A program made the translations under genes and the position numbers. The notes beneath the pieces are model-generated. The model saw nothing but the letters and a program-made list of their open reading frames with translations. It did no database searches and was not told where the DNA came from. Of a DNA stretch of 64,000 nt, positions 23,048 to 37,000 are shown one piece after another. The stretch is from Nymphaea colorata (taxonomy: Eukaryota > Streptophyta > Magnoliopsida > Nymphaeales > Nymphaeaceae): the NCBI RefSeq assembly GCF_008831285.2, contig NC_045148.1, positions 14,114,802 to 14,178,801 of the forward strand. The letters run 5' to 3'. Each line of letters begins with the position of its first letter. Position 1 is the stretch's first letter.

Positions 23048-24828
23048 CAACGAACATTTCGTTTGTCATCCTAGTCTTCGCACCAAGTTGTCCAATTGAA
23101 TGTTGCTTAGAAGTTATGAAGCTACAAATTTTAGCCAACGGCGTCCTGGTCGGAATTAAAATTGTAACTCAGAAACGCCTCTCAGTCGCGTTGAATTAGT
23201 CGAATTGAGACCTCGTTAAAATCTTTGCCGCGGATATGCAAAATTCAGCACCAATGAGGCGCCCCTTGAGGAATTCCAAAACTTCCCTGGGACCTATGGA
23301 CGCCAGTAGATGGTTGAGAGGGCCAATTGTTTCTAAAGTAGGTGATATTCTGAATCATATTACCATGAACTTTCCACAGTCAAAAGATCAACGATTATCG
23401 TTAACAAACTAATTGCAAAGTTGAAAGTCAAGCGAGTAAAATTTAGGTGAGAATAATATTTCATCATACTATCTAGATAAAAACCAAACTCCCACCCAAC
23501 CTTTCGTTTCCTTATGACACATTGTCTGTTTTCCAAGCCTTGATAGTACCATCTCTCACACTTCAACTTTATATACCCCTCCTTATCCCCTGCTTAAAGC
23601 ACATAGAGTTGACAACCCAAAGTTTCAAAACAAAAATTTAACCACCTACCAACAGCCACCCTAACCATTGCACCAACCCCTTCAAGGATGCCAAGCAAGC
23701 CAAGTCACTAGCTTCCATTTCTCATAAAGGGCCAATTCTCAGAGAGCACTGCCCAGAGATTCAACGGAACATGCGATTTTTGTCCCAATAGTTAAAAGTT
23801 TAATAAGTTGGGGTTTAGGCGAAACAGATCACGCCAAAAGCCTTAGACTGCAGGTATTGACCTTTCTAAATGCCTTGAATCTTGAATTTTAGGGACTTAA
23901 AAAAAAACTGCAAAGAAATCAAATTCTTTATTCAATTTCATTGGCTATTACGCCCTGTGCCTAGACGATCACAGACCATTCAAAAATCAAGACCTTGTGG
24001 CTCCTTGAGTCGACATATATAGATTCAGGAACCGGTTTGAATGGTCTATGATTAAGATCCAATAGAAGTTGCAGTTGCAGGCAAAGGCGTACGCGAAGTT
24101 GAACCTCAACCCCTCACAGGCCGCAGCGAGGTAGAAGAAGCGACACTTTCATACGCAAAACATGCTTTTTCCTCGAGACGAGATAGTGTTGGCAGACTTT
24201 CTGCCAAAATATTTAGACAAGAGAGGCGCCCAGGTACCAAATTTTAACCATCATTATCTCTCTCTATCTTGAAATCTCGAGACCCATCCGCTGGCCAAAT
24301 GGACCAAGGTTTTGTTGGCAAAACCTACAAATTACAAGGACTAAGATCAAATCAAAACTAAAATACACCAAGCACTAGTCCGCGCACGCTCATGCATGCA
24401 CTCTCCACAGTAAATCAGTTAATTGTCAACAAATATTTATATTAAAATAATGCTGTTTGAGTTTTTTTCCTTGCTTTTTTTCTTCTCTCTACAAGTTTCG
24501 AACCAGGTAAGACAAACCTTCAGAGAAGAGTTCAAGTCATCACCTTTTACTGAATTGCAGAAAACCATGTTACACCCACCAAGAGAGTGATAGGACATGC
24601 GACAGCAACAGCAGCATGCTCTTCACTACTTGCAGATCAGACTGGACGCATCTGAGGTGGGGGGAACCAGGATTCATCTCAACATACCTCACGGCTTGGA
24701 GTAACAACCAGAAACTCCAAGCCAAATTTCTTGGAAGCGCTGATCAGGTTCACGATCTTATGATTGATTTTACAATGGCAATCAACAAAGCTGAGATATA
24801 CCCACTATTGTCTGCCTAATGAAGCAGC

Positions 24829-27800
24829 TTAACGTTTCTTAGCCATCCTCCTTTTTTTAAAGGAATTATCCATTTTATGTTCCCGCTTCCTCTTCTTCAA
24901 TTGCATCTGAAAAGATCTCCCAACCAAAGATGGCTGCTCTCTCAAACCAAAGCTCTTGGCTACATGACCCAAATGAAGTTTCTTCACCATGAAAATCCTC
25001 TTTAGCTCACCACGATGTGCTGTGTAAGCACGAACCCAAGAGCAAAACGCATCCTTGGCTAGCTTCTTCATTTGAGGCTGGACCACAAGTGTGCCAGAAA
25101 TGGTCAGGATAAAAGTGAACCAGGAAGAGAAGTGACCAGTCATAGCAAGTCAACAAATAAAAAAACACTTTATTTTACAATTGTATTTAGTTTTTATGCT
25201 AAGCTAGCCCTTCAGGTGATTTTCTTCATTTCCTAGTGACAATCTTGATCCCCCTGACCCAACTCTCGTAGTAGGTATTTTTGGTTGAAAGCAACTGAAC
25301 AGAAAGATGACAGCAGGCTCAGAAGATTATCCTATCATATCATCCAAAATAACTTCATTTTTGTTAAAGTCGACAGCAAACAGCATCTTGAAAAAATCTC
25401 TGCTCATTACTACCACCCAATTCATAAGACCTAGTGCATATACTGTCTTCATTTTTGTCTTCCTGGCTCTGAATCTACCAGAAACTCTAAAACCACCATT
25501 CACAGCTTCCTCAGGTTTGCATTACGCCAGACCACAATCTCAAGACCCAAGTAAATGGAAAAGACTAATGGCAGGACAAAAAACACACTAAAGTCTGTTA
25601 GGCACAAAACGTTTAGGTATTCTGTTCTAGTTGCATATGATACAAAAGAATTCTGTACTACAAGAATTTGGTGCCAAAGTAATATTGTCCAGTGAAAATA
25701 ATAACCAAGCACTGAATGGCAGCGGGAAAAATCACAAACAGCACAGAAATAAAGCAATAGAAAAGGTTGCAAGCTAAGCAAGCAGCAAGTCAATGCTAGG
25801 ATAAACAGAAGTCAGTACCTCAGATGAGATGAAGGACTCAATGGCCTTCTGTAAATTAGTCACCCAAGGATGCAGATCTAATGAAATTACTTTCCTGCGG
25901 CTCCAGCCCCGAGGAAGAGGAAAGCTGTCTAATACCTTTTGAAGAGGAAACTCATCCAAGGAGACACCATGCTTCTGTAATTCTTGCAAATAATCCAGTT
26001 CAACTGCCAGCAGAAACAGTAGAGCATCTCCTTTTTCGCCCAGACGAGCAGTTCTTCCAACCCTGTGTTAACCCTACCTTAGGAACTTATGAACACAATA
26101 TATTCTGAAGAACAAATGGCTTCCCTTTTCCGTATATGGAAAAAACAATTCTGAAAGTCAACTAATTTACACACACTATCAAGGACTGAAGAAGCTACCA
26201 CAGAAATACCTGTGAACATATTCAATAGCATCCCCAGGAGAATCATACTGAACAATATGTTTAACTTTTGGAAAATCTAATCCTCTTGCAGCGACATCAG
26301 TGCACAAAAGAACAGCAGATCTTTCAGCATTGAACCCTTGAAATGATGTCCTCCGGGCATCCTGTTCCATGTTCCCATGCAGTTTAAGCACTTTACAAGC
26401 TATAAATGCTGGCACTTGTTCATTTTCTTGAGAACTGAAGGACCACCGGAATTCCCTCAAAAATGAAAAATGGAAATCTACACCATCACAGGTCGAGAAA
26501 AAGACTACGACCTGCCAAACTGATATGTCAATTTATTCAGCTTTGATTTACATAGTACAAAGTACAAACTAAAAACTACAAAAAATACACTAGTGACAAT
26601 AACAGAGCCGAAACTATAGGCCTCAAGTATGAAATCCTTGTAATGCAACATACATTTTTAAATTAAAGAACAGTTGCAGAGAAAACATATCCTACTCAAA
26701 TAACAGAAAAAACAAATTTTAGCTTTTCTAACATTTGAAAATCATGCAATAGAGTTTACTTGACTTTGAAGTACTACATAACAAGGATTGCACGGTCCCT
26801 TGCATTGGAATTTTTATCCAAACAAACCAGTTGACCTTCATTCCAAATTGAATGAAGTAACTAGCAAGAATACTGAGGAGTCGGTCATATGTTCACTGGT
26901 ACCTATGGACTAATTAGAACTCAGGGTATATATTGCACGGTACAAGAGTTTTATTTGACAGTTCTAAAGGTTCTCCCTTAATACATTCTAAATTATAAAC
27001 GTCTCTATTTCCCAATCCTATTACACATTAGTGTCCAATATTGTCCTAATATATTAAGAACTTAAGATATAATCATGAACAAACACATTTTAAAGAGTTC
27101 TCATTTCTCTTAAAAAACACTCAGCCAAATGTTGATGGTAAGACCAACTATGAATAGGACATAAATGAGCAGAGCTAATTTTGACCAAGCTGTGGCAGCA
27201 TGAACTTGACTTAAGGTATAGCCTGCCAGCTTGAACCTGGCTCAGTTGAGCCCAACAAACCTCAAACTCAGCTCGGCTCAGCTCAAGCAAAAAGCCAGGT
27301 ATGGGATCAATATAAAAGATTTTCTTTTAAAAAGAAATGCATTTTTCAAAAGGACAGCAATGTGAATTGTGAAAGCTGATCCTTCTCTTTGAAAACTAAA
27401 AAGGATGCCCACTACACCAAAGGCATCTTATATGATAAGTGAAGAAAAGTATGCAGATATATTATATATTCTCTTAATATGCATATATATTATATATTCT
27501 CTTAATGAGTCAAATCGAGCACATATAATTCAAACTCAACTTGTTTACTCTGTTAAGTTTCACTATTGGAGTCGAGATCAAGCTGAGCTCTGAGTTGCTT
27601 GACTCCTTGTGCAGCCCTAGCTATGAATTGCATAATTTATTTGGAATTGCACATCAGATGACTGAACTGGTCAATGCATTGGCTGTCATATACAGCTGTT
27701 TGTACTCCAGTACTTTTTCTATATTCAAACAGAAGGATAACAGTCATTCTTTTGATGGGACTAATATAACGTGATCAGGAGGGTTGACATGAAAACCACT

Positions 27801-28022
27801 AAGATAAATGTCGATGTGTTAGCTGTATACTAATGCCAGCTAGGACAAATGATTGAAGTTCTCAAACAAATGCAGATCAAATCATGGCTACTCACCTATG
27901 TCACAAGGGTGCAGAGTACGAGTGCTGGTGCTGGTGCGGGATGTGGCAAGTTCCAAAAAGTTTGGGTGTGAGATGCGGCAAGTTCCAAAAAAATTTGGGT
28001 GCAGGTGCAGTGAGAGCATATA

Positions 28023-28089
<67 letters not shown>

Positions 28090-31000
28090 AGAAGGAAAGA
28101 TAGGAGAAGGAAAAAAAATGAAAAAAAAAACACGAGAAAAGAACCAGTGCGGTCAGCAGGACCCGATTCGGTTTGACCGATTCAAGTGCCGTGTCGGGCT
28201 GCAACCACACCCGCATCGGTGCGAGTGCGCCACCATAGTTGGCGCACCCATGTGACTTAGCTACTCACTCTATGGAAATAAGATAACTGTAAGAAAAATT
28301 TGGAAGTGTGGTGCCACCACCATCCAATGGTTCACAAGTAATAGATGTAAAGACATAATTCCATAAAAACCAACATGCCAAAGAAGACAAACAAAGATAC
28401 TGAAACACACCTAAAATATCAAATCTATCTGAGAGAAAATCTCCATTTAACATAGCATATAGCACAGAAGCTTTAGACTCACCTTCTGGGAAGTTTCCCT
28501 TTCATAAAGAAACCTCAAAGTAGATAGAAGCGCAACAAGCCGTGATCCACAGGTCACTAGACATAAAACCAACAGAACATCAGAAATGTCTTGCATAGAA
28601 AAGATGCACTTTGAATTGACAATACTATAACGACCAAGCAAATCAAAGTCTGACCTTTCACATATCTTTGGACTAACTGTATGGGAAGCCTATAGTCTCC
28701 AGCAGAACAATCAGGTTGCTGGACTAAATTTGTAATTTGTATACTATCAGCAAGTGTCTTGGTATCCTTAGCCGAAAATTTCTTCAGGTCATTGCTTGTA
28801 TTTCCTTCCAAGCCTATCATAGCAGGATTTTCTAGACTTATCTTAGCAAGATTGTTCACTTTTTCATTCAAAGTAGCTGATAATAACAGATTTTGCCTTG
28901 AGAAACTGGCTGTGTGGAGCATTGTCACTTTGTTGTTATCATTACCCGAACCCGACTCTCTTGTCCCTAGAATATTAAGTATTTCTTCGATATCCTTGCC
29001 AAAACCAAGCTCCAAAATCCTACAGATGTTTATCAAAACTATATATCTTAGAAATACACAACCACAAACAGCTTTGGATAACTATCAATCATTGGGAATT
29101 CTCTATTTGACAATCCACACAGAACAATATAGTCCAAATATTAAGTATTAACAAATCTTCTGAAAAGGTTGACACTTTTGCAAAACAAAAGAACAGAAAT
29201 AATGATTTAAAAAACAAAAAACAGCCACAAGTAGGGCTGCGCAACGAGTCGAGCCAACTCAGGCTCAACTCATTTATAAACGAGCCGAGCTCAAGTTTAA
29301 ACTTATACTCAAAACATTAAACGAGTTGAGTTTGAGTTGTAAAAACTCGACTTGTTTATGCTCGGCTCGGCTAGACTACTGAAAATCGTTTCAATTAATT
29401 ATATAAACCGGTTCACCACCAAAACCTTAGGTTAAATGTTTTTGTTTACTGTTCATTTTTAACCTTTACGTTCTTTTGTTTCTCTCTCCCCTCTCTTCTG
29501 CCCATGCCGACTCACTGCCGCACAAACCATGACCACCACCATCCGTCCAGCCACTGCTACTTTCAGGTCTTTGCCGGACTGCTGCCTACTAGTATTTATG
29601 CCTATTGCCTCTCTCTCACACAAACTCTTAGCCATCGCCTCTTTGTCTCATTTTTTTCAGGTTTCGGATGGACCAAGGGCGGTGCTTTCTGTCGGTTTTG
29701 GAAGGACCCAATGCTGCAACGCAACAACACTCTGACCCAATGGAAACAACACACTTTGCTGCCGCTGGTATGCTTCAGTCAACCAACACACTTTGTTGCC
29801 GCCCGTATGCCTTAGCCTTTCTCTTTCTTTCTCACCATCTCACACTTTCCCTCTCTTATGTGCCTCTTGAGGTCCGTATTTGCAGTATGTGGATTGTGAT
29901 TGGAAGCTTATAATGATGCGGTAGTTTTCACATGTTTGGTTGGTGACGTCATGATTTATTTTGCTTAACATTTGCTTTAAAGTCTCCCCAGATCCAAGTT
30001 CTGAAGCATGCTATCGGCGTGTTTGACTGAAGCCAACTTTGCTTCTTTGAGAAAAATATGGTGTTACAATTAGTTTGATTGTTGAAATAGTTTGCTTAAA
30101 CTGTTCCCCAATCTTGTTCGCATTTTTTGTGTTGAACCCCTTGTTTTCATGGTTGTACCTTAGAATTTGTTCTTGCTGATGTGCAGTTTTGTGATTAAAT
30201 GAGTTAAACGAGTTTGAAGTTAAAAAAAAAAACAAGTTAAGACATAAACGAGTTAAGCAAGTTAAGGGAGTCAAGCTTGAGCTTGACATTGTATAATCGA
30301 GTCGAGCTCGAGCTTGTGTTAGAGAGCTCGAGCTCTTTGAGCCGAGTCGAGCTCGAGTTGGGCAAGCTCGAGCTCGACTCGGCTTGTGTGCAGCCCTAGC
30401 AACAAGACCAATTTTTCTAACAAATAACAAAAGAATTGTCGTAATATAAGGATGTTTTTACCAGACTCGAGATGCCCATGACTCTATATTAATGATGCAA
30501 TGCCTTCATAAAACAATGGTAGTACCAATTATCAACTCTATAACACGCAGAATTTATCTAAAAAAAATTCTGTAGCAGCGATGAGAGCATATACCTATCA
30601 GCTTCATCAAAAATTAGCCAACGCAAGTTCTTATATAAGAAAGATGACGTATGTTTCAAGTGATCAAGAAGTCGGCCAGGCGTTGCAATAAGAATTGATA
30701 TTCCTGTGGCAAGACATAAGCGCATAAATGAAAAAGAAAGAAAATAAATCATCAGAACTCAGAAATATCAACTCAAACAAATATGGAACTCAGTTTCAGT
30801 AAGATATTTGGCAATTGGCAAATGACCAAAAAGGAAAACTGAAACATTAGCTTCTCAATGAAATTCTTTCATGGAAACTTTAGTTGGTGTTGAAGTATGT
30901 TAGATGGGTCTCGGGACCGGGTCCGGATCCGTATCCGATCCAACTTGTAGCCCTTGTTGGGCATTATTTAAGTTGTGTAACCCTAATCCTTATGGTGTGA

Positions 31001-34000
31001 ATGAAAGACAAAGGAGAGAGAGAGTCTGGCGGCTAGTGGGCACCGGCTCCTCCTCATTCGTGGTTTTTTTCCTCTTGTTGAGGGTTTTTCCACGTTACAT
31101 CGTGATCGTTGTTTCTCTTCCTCTTCTTGTTCGTGTTTCTACATGGTATCAGAGCCGACGAGTTTGGGAAATTTTTAGGGTTTGTGAAGTTCCAACCCTA
31201 ATATCTCTCACCGCTACCATCGCCACCACTGCAGTCACCGCCGCCGCTGCCGCTGCCACTACCGCCGCCGCCGCCGCCGCTGCTGCCACTGCCGCCGCCG
31301 CCGCTGCCGCCGCCGCAGCCGCCGTTGCTGCAGCAGCCACCGCCGCTGCCGCCGCCGTTGCTGCAGCAGCCACCGCCGCCAGTGTACCCAATACCACTGT
31401 CGCTGTTTCCGCCGCCGCCGGTGTCACTCTTTGCGCCATCGCAGCCACTCTTGCGGGGTCGCTCTTGCGCCGTCGCTCTTGTGTTGTTGACCGTCGCCGT
31501 CACCGTTGTCCCTTGCGCCACTGCCTTTTGCGCCGTAGTCTTGCTTCCCGAAGAAGAAAGAAGATATGCGTGCTTAGGCGCTTCCTAAGCTTGCCTCCCC
31601 CTATTCATGTCACTTCCTAGGGGTCTTTTGCAAATCCGGTGAAGTGCATCCGCCTCTTACCTGCAATATATTGCTTGGTTGATCTTTGATTCCATCTTCT
31701 TGTTTTTGTTTGGCGCCCACCGTGCAAGAAGAGGTGGCTGGTCCGTGACTTGGTAGAGGACGTAAAGGAGGAGAGGAGCGTAACTTGAGGATTGCCTCAA
31801 CGTTTGCCGGCGCTCCGGCGATCGCATCCCCCTTTCCTTACAAAAGACCGGGGTTAAATTGGTCTTACGGGTGAAGGCTTTCCTCGTCTCGAAGTTGATT
31901 TCCTATTCACTTCTATACCTTGATACTTGTTGGGTTTTGGCTCTTGGATCTTGTTTCCAGCAAGGAGAACGTGTGGCGAAACCTCTACCCGTGGGAGATT
32001 GCAGCCCGAGAGAGAGAAGGCACCGCATCGACGATCGTTTCCCCCAATCGACATTCTGTTCACTCTTGGGGCTGATTGGGAATCCGGATATTACTGCCCG
32101 TTGGTGCTCTCTGTTGTCATCGGTGCATCTCTTGTTGCCTCCTGTTGGACTATCTGTGATTATGGCAGCTTCTTCATCTATAGACGTTATGGCGGATTGC
32201 CGTATGGGAGAGTGGATCATTGATAGTGGCGCTACTCACTACATGACCGGCGATCCTAAGGTCTTTCATGGGTATAAGCTTTCATCAGGAAAGGATCGTG
32301 TTTCCCTTGCCGATGGTTCATCTATCTCTGTGGCTGGAAAAGGGAGTCTCCCACTTTTGAACAAGTTCTTAGTCCACAATGCTCTACATGTTCCTCATAT
32401 TCCCTTGAATCTCTTGTCGGTTAGCAAGATCACGAAGGAGTTAAATTGCGAACTTATATTTTCCGCTGATCGCTGTGTTATGCAGGACTTGGTGACAGGG
32501 AAGAGGATTGGGATTGGCCTAGCTTCTGACGGGCTCTATCGTTTACCTATGCGTGCTGCTCAGGCTCTCATGACGGCAGTCAGCCAAGCCACGAAGAATA
32601 GAGAGGACTCCCTTCAGTTGCTTCTACGGTGGCATGAGCGCCTTGGACACTTGCCTTTTGGCCTTCTTAGACAGTTGTTTCCTGATATATGTTCCAGGTT
32701 AGATATGACTATGGTGTCTTGTGATGTCTGTCACCTGGCCAAACATGTTAGGGCTTCGTACCCATTGTCTAGCCATCGGTCTAATGAGGTATTTGCCATG
32801 ATTCATTCTGATGTGTGGGGGCCTGCAGGGATTCCTTCTTGTCATGGTTTTCAATATTTTATCACCTTTATAGATGATTATTCTCGTAACACTATTGTCT
32901 ACTTGCTGAAAGACCGTAGTGAAGTTCCTACTGTCATAGAGACTTTCATTGCCTATGTGGAAACTCAATATGGAGCATCTGTTAAGACATTTCGATCTGA
33001 CAATGCTCGAGAGTATATGTGCCAGTCTGTTGATAGCTTCTTTCGAAAAAAGGGAATTGTTCATGAGACTTCCTGTAGTTATACCCCTCCTCAAAATGGA
33101 GTTGCTGAACGAAAAAATCGTCAGTTATTGAATATGACTCGGGCTCTTCTTTTTCAACGTCATGTTCCAAAAAAGTATTGGGGGGATGCTGTGTTGACCA
33201 GTGCGTATCTTATAAACCGGTTGCCTAGTCGCGTGTTGAATGGGCAGACGCCTCACTCTCTGTTACCGGGGACTCGTGAACCTTTCTCTCTTCCACTCAG
33301 AGTTTTTGGTTGTGTTTGCTTTATTCACAACCATAGTCCTCACATTAAAAAGCTTGATCCAAGATCTATTAAGGGCATTTTTTAGGGTATTCTCCCACTC
33401 AAAAAGGGTACAAGTGTCGAGACCCTTCCACTGGTCGGGCCTATGTTACCAAAGATGTCACTTTCCTTGAACATGTTTCCTATTTTGGTGAGAATCCTCT
33501 TCAGGGGGAGTACTCTATGTCACGGGAAGAGTATTCTCCGAGTCAGGAAATTCAGTTTACAGATTTTTTGGACTACAGGCGTGACTCTGTTGGTCCATCT
33601 AGTGAGGTGCATGAACAGGAGAAAAATGGAGAGTGTTCCACTGAGGCAGAAGAGAAGTGCAATCGTTTATTTGGGCAAGTTTACTCTAGGCAAAGAGTTT
33701 GTACAGATGAGATGACAGGTGGTGAGAATTCTACTCCCAATCCAATTAGTCCTTCCCTGGATGACCCAAGTCGTGCGCAGAAGCAACCTGTTGAAGAAGA
33801 GATTCAGACTGTTGCTGCTAGTGAAGAGCTTCCCATCGCCCTGCGAAAGGGTGTCAGGTCATGTACTCAACATCCTATTGGTAACTTTGTTTCATATTCT
33901 AGACTGAGCAAGGACTACAAATGCTTTGTATCTTCTCTTTCTTTGACTATGATTCCCAGGAATGTTGCTGAGGCTCAGAGTGATCCTAAGTGGACCTATG

Positions 34001-37000
34001 CTATGCAAGAAGAGATGGAAGCCTTGCGAAGAAACATGACATGGGAAGTTGTAAAGATTCCTGAGGCGGCTCACTTGGTTGGATCTAAGTGGGTCTACAC
34101 CATCAAGTACAAACCAGATGGGAGTGTTGAAAGATACAAAGCTCGTCTTGTGGCCAAGGGGTTTAGTCAGAAATATGGGATTGATTATTTGGAGACCTTT
34201 GCTCCTGTTGCGAAGATGAAGACGGTCAGAGTCATTATCTCTTTAGCTGTGATGAAGGAGTGGAAGATGTACCAACTTGATGTCAAGAACGCATTTCTCA
34301 ATGGAGACCTTGAAGAGGAAGTATATATGTGTATGCCTCCAGGATATGAGGAACCTGGAAAATGTTGCAAGCTAAGGAAAGCTTTATATGGGCTCAAGCA
34401 ATCTCCTCGAGCATGGTTTGAACGACTCAGACTTGTCATGAGACAATGTGGATACCATCAAGGGAATGGAGATCATACACTTTTTGTGAAGAGAAATAAG
34501 CAAAAGGTTACTATTCTGTTGGTATATGTTGATGATATGATTGTCACAGGTGATGATGAAGATGAAATAATGAAGTTAAAGAAACTGTTGGCGATCGAGT
34601 TTGATCTTAAGGACCTTGGTAAGTTGAAATACTTCCTTGGCATAGAAATTGCTAGGTCTGGGACTAGCCTTGTGTTAAATCAACGGAAGTACACTCTAGA
34701 TTTGTTAAAGGAGACTGGGAAACTAGGGTGTAGACCAGCTTCTACTCCTCTAGATGCTGGCCATAAGCTAAGTCTGAGAGACGGGGAGCCACTCTGTGAA
34801 GAGGCAAAAAGAAGATATCAATGTCTTGTAGGGAAGTTAATTTATCTTACTCTCACTAGACCTGATATTACCTTTGCTGTGAATGTGATGAGCCATTTCA
34901 TGCATGCTCCCACGGATGCCCACTTGAAGGTTGTTGACAGGATCTTGTGCTACTTGAAGAGGAATCCTGGCAAAGGTCTCTTATATGTCAAGCAAGACAC
35001 TCTTGGGATTGAAGGTTATTCAGATGCAGACTGGGCAGGCTGTATTGACACTAGGAGGTCCACCTCTGGCTATTGTATTTATTTGGGAGGGAATCTCATA
35101 GTGTGGAGAAGTAAAAGGCAAGATGTTTGTTCGCGTTCCAGTGCTGAAGCAGAATACAGAGCTGTTGCTATGGGAGTTTCTGAGCTTTTGTGGCTGAAAG
35201 TATTGTTGACTGATATTGGTATAAAAGTTGAAGAACCAATGAAGATGTATTGCGATAACAAGTCTGCAATTAACTTGGCCAACAACCCTGTGCTTCATGA
35301 CAGAACAAAGCATGTTGAGATTGACCGACATTTCATTCGAGAGAGAATTGATGCTAAAGAACTTATACTTCCTTACATGAGATCTGAAGACCAAACGGCT
35401 GATGTTCTGACGAAGGCTTTATCTTCGACCTCATTTGAGAGAAATGTATCCAAGTTGGGCATGTTTGATATGTATGCCCAACTTGAGGGGGAGTGTTGAA
35501 GTATGTTAGATGGGTCTCGGGACCGGGTCCGGATCCGTATCCGATCCAACTTGTAGCCCTTGTTGGGCATTATTTAAGTTGTGTAACCCTAATCCTTATG
35601 GTGTGAATGAAAGACAAAGGAGAGAGAGAGTCTGGCGGCTAGTGGGCACCGGCTCCTCCTCATTCGTGGTTTTTTTCCTCTTGTTGAGGGTTTTTCCACG
35701 TTACATCGTGATCGTTGTTTCTCTTCCTCTTCTTGTTCGTGTTTCTACAGTTGGCAATTTCAATTACATGCATGCTATAGTGCTTAACAGAAAACTTTAT
35801 CATGACAATCAAGAAATTAACCTTTAATTGCATACCCAATATCACACAAACAAAAAATATCTGCTGACCATTCAAAATAAACAGGTTGGAGCGACTCTGA
35901 TTATCAAATCCTAAAAAAAAGAATCATGTGCCAGTTTTCATAAAATGACAACAGTGCAACACTCAGTTGCACAAATAATGTAAATAAAATGGGATCTAAT
36001 TAAGATAAATAAGTCAAGAAAATCAGACCTTTGCGCAGCCTAGCCTTCTCCTTTGATCGATTTTCACCACCCATAACATATCCAGGAACGATCCAATGGA
36101 AACGGTGCAATAAGTTCTGCAGAATTTCATAAACCTGCATGCACAACTCACGCGTTGGCACAAGCACCAACGCTGTTCACTGCTGAAATGAGTCAAAGCA
36201 AAATTCAAGGACATGACACAGAAAAGAATATTAGTTTAATATTTTAATTAGCAAGATAAGCCAGAGATAGTTCTTTCCCCTCCTCCATTCTATCATAAGA
36301 GAAGAATTGCTTCTATGGAAAAAGCTTTCCAACTCAAAAGTTCCACGAAAAGTAACAGCAAATTCATAAATGCTACAAACAGAAATTTAACACCAAAAAG
36401 TATGACGGTTTCTGTCATTTTTACAAAAGAATCAAACAAAAAATCAGGAGACAAAATCATACATGTTCTGTGAACAAACATTAGTGTCGATTCCAATGGT
36501 TTGACAAAGAAAAGGTATATAATAGGAAAAATTTAGAAAACAAGAACAAGGACTCTTGTGAATAGTTATGACTTATGAAAACAACGTCCAAATTGGTGTA
36601 ACAAAAATACTTCAATTTCTATCTGAATATTAACTATTGCCGTGAGCTTAACTCAGGTCACCACGACTAACAGTTACAAATACAAGGCACAAACCAAAAA
36701 AAAACAGAGAAATAATTGCAAGTTTTTCCATGCATGTAAACAGTCATGATGCATTAGGAACATAAATGATCTGCATTCAGATAGTCCTAAACACAATGCA
36801 AATTGAACTTGGTACAGCAAAAAAAAGTAAATTGCAAACTACATCATAACTTCCAAGTTCCATCCCTATGATCCATGAAACCCTATTAAAACAACAACAC
36901 ATATGTAGCAAAACATCTACTTCTGTATTGGGTTCCAGTCCATACAACCACGTGAGTATAAGAAAAATGTCAAACTTCCTTTATCATGCATACATGTAAA

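Larger units (their letters stand above)
22186..24828. other. Intergenic region between convergent zinc-finger and helicase genes
   Basis: Both flanking genes end here. It holds the 3' ends of both, a 145-bp piece of the RAD51 array unit (22689-22835) and a U2 snRNA fragment (23011-23047). The rest (23100-24600) shows no coding similarity that I recognise. Confidence 0.6.
25714..29142 (-). repeat. Helicase part of the segmental duplication (source copy)
   Basis: Collinear with 1-8685 once copia element 1 and small indels are removed. Exon lengths agree except for the 11-nt deletion in the pseudogene exon 8. Confidence 0.93.
30888..35749 (+). mobile_element. Ty1/copia LTR retrotransposon 2 (young, gag-less)
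   Basis: LTRs 30888-31143 and 35494-35749 (256 bp each, TGTTGAAG...TTTCTACA) show no difference by eye. The target duplication GTTGG is at 30883-30887 and 35750-35754. PBS TGGTATCAGAGCC follows at 31144. Protease to RNase H is present, but no gag domain or CCHC knuckle lies between the PBS and protease. It is inserted in intron 4 of the helicase, opposite in orientation to the gene. Confidence 0.96.

Noticed and set aside
24616-24819. Short plus-strand frame just past the helicase stop
   Set aside because: No recognisable domain or splice partner; fits the helicase 3' flank.
31149-31620. Poly-Ala/Gly/Pro frames on both strands near 31.2-31.6 kb
   Set aside because: They come from GCC triplet repeats in the leader of copia element 2; several frames are open at once and none has a domain.
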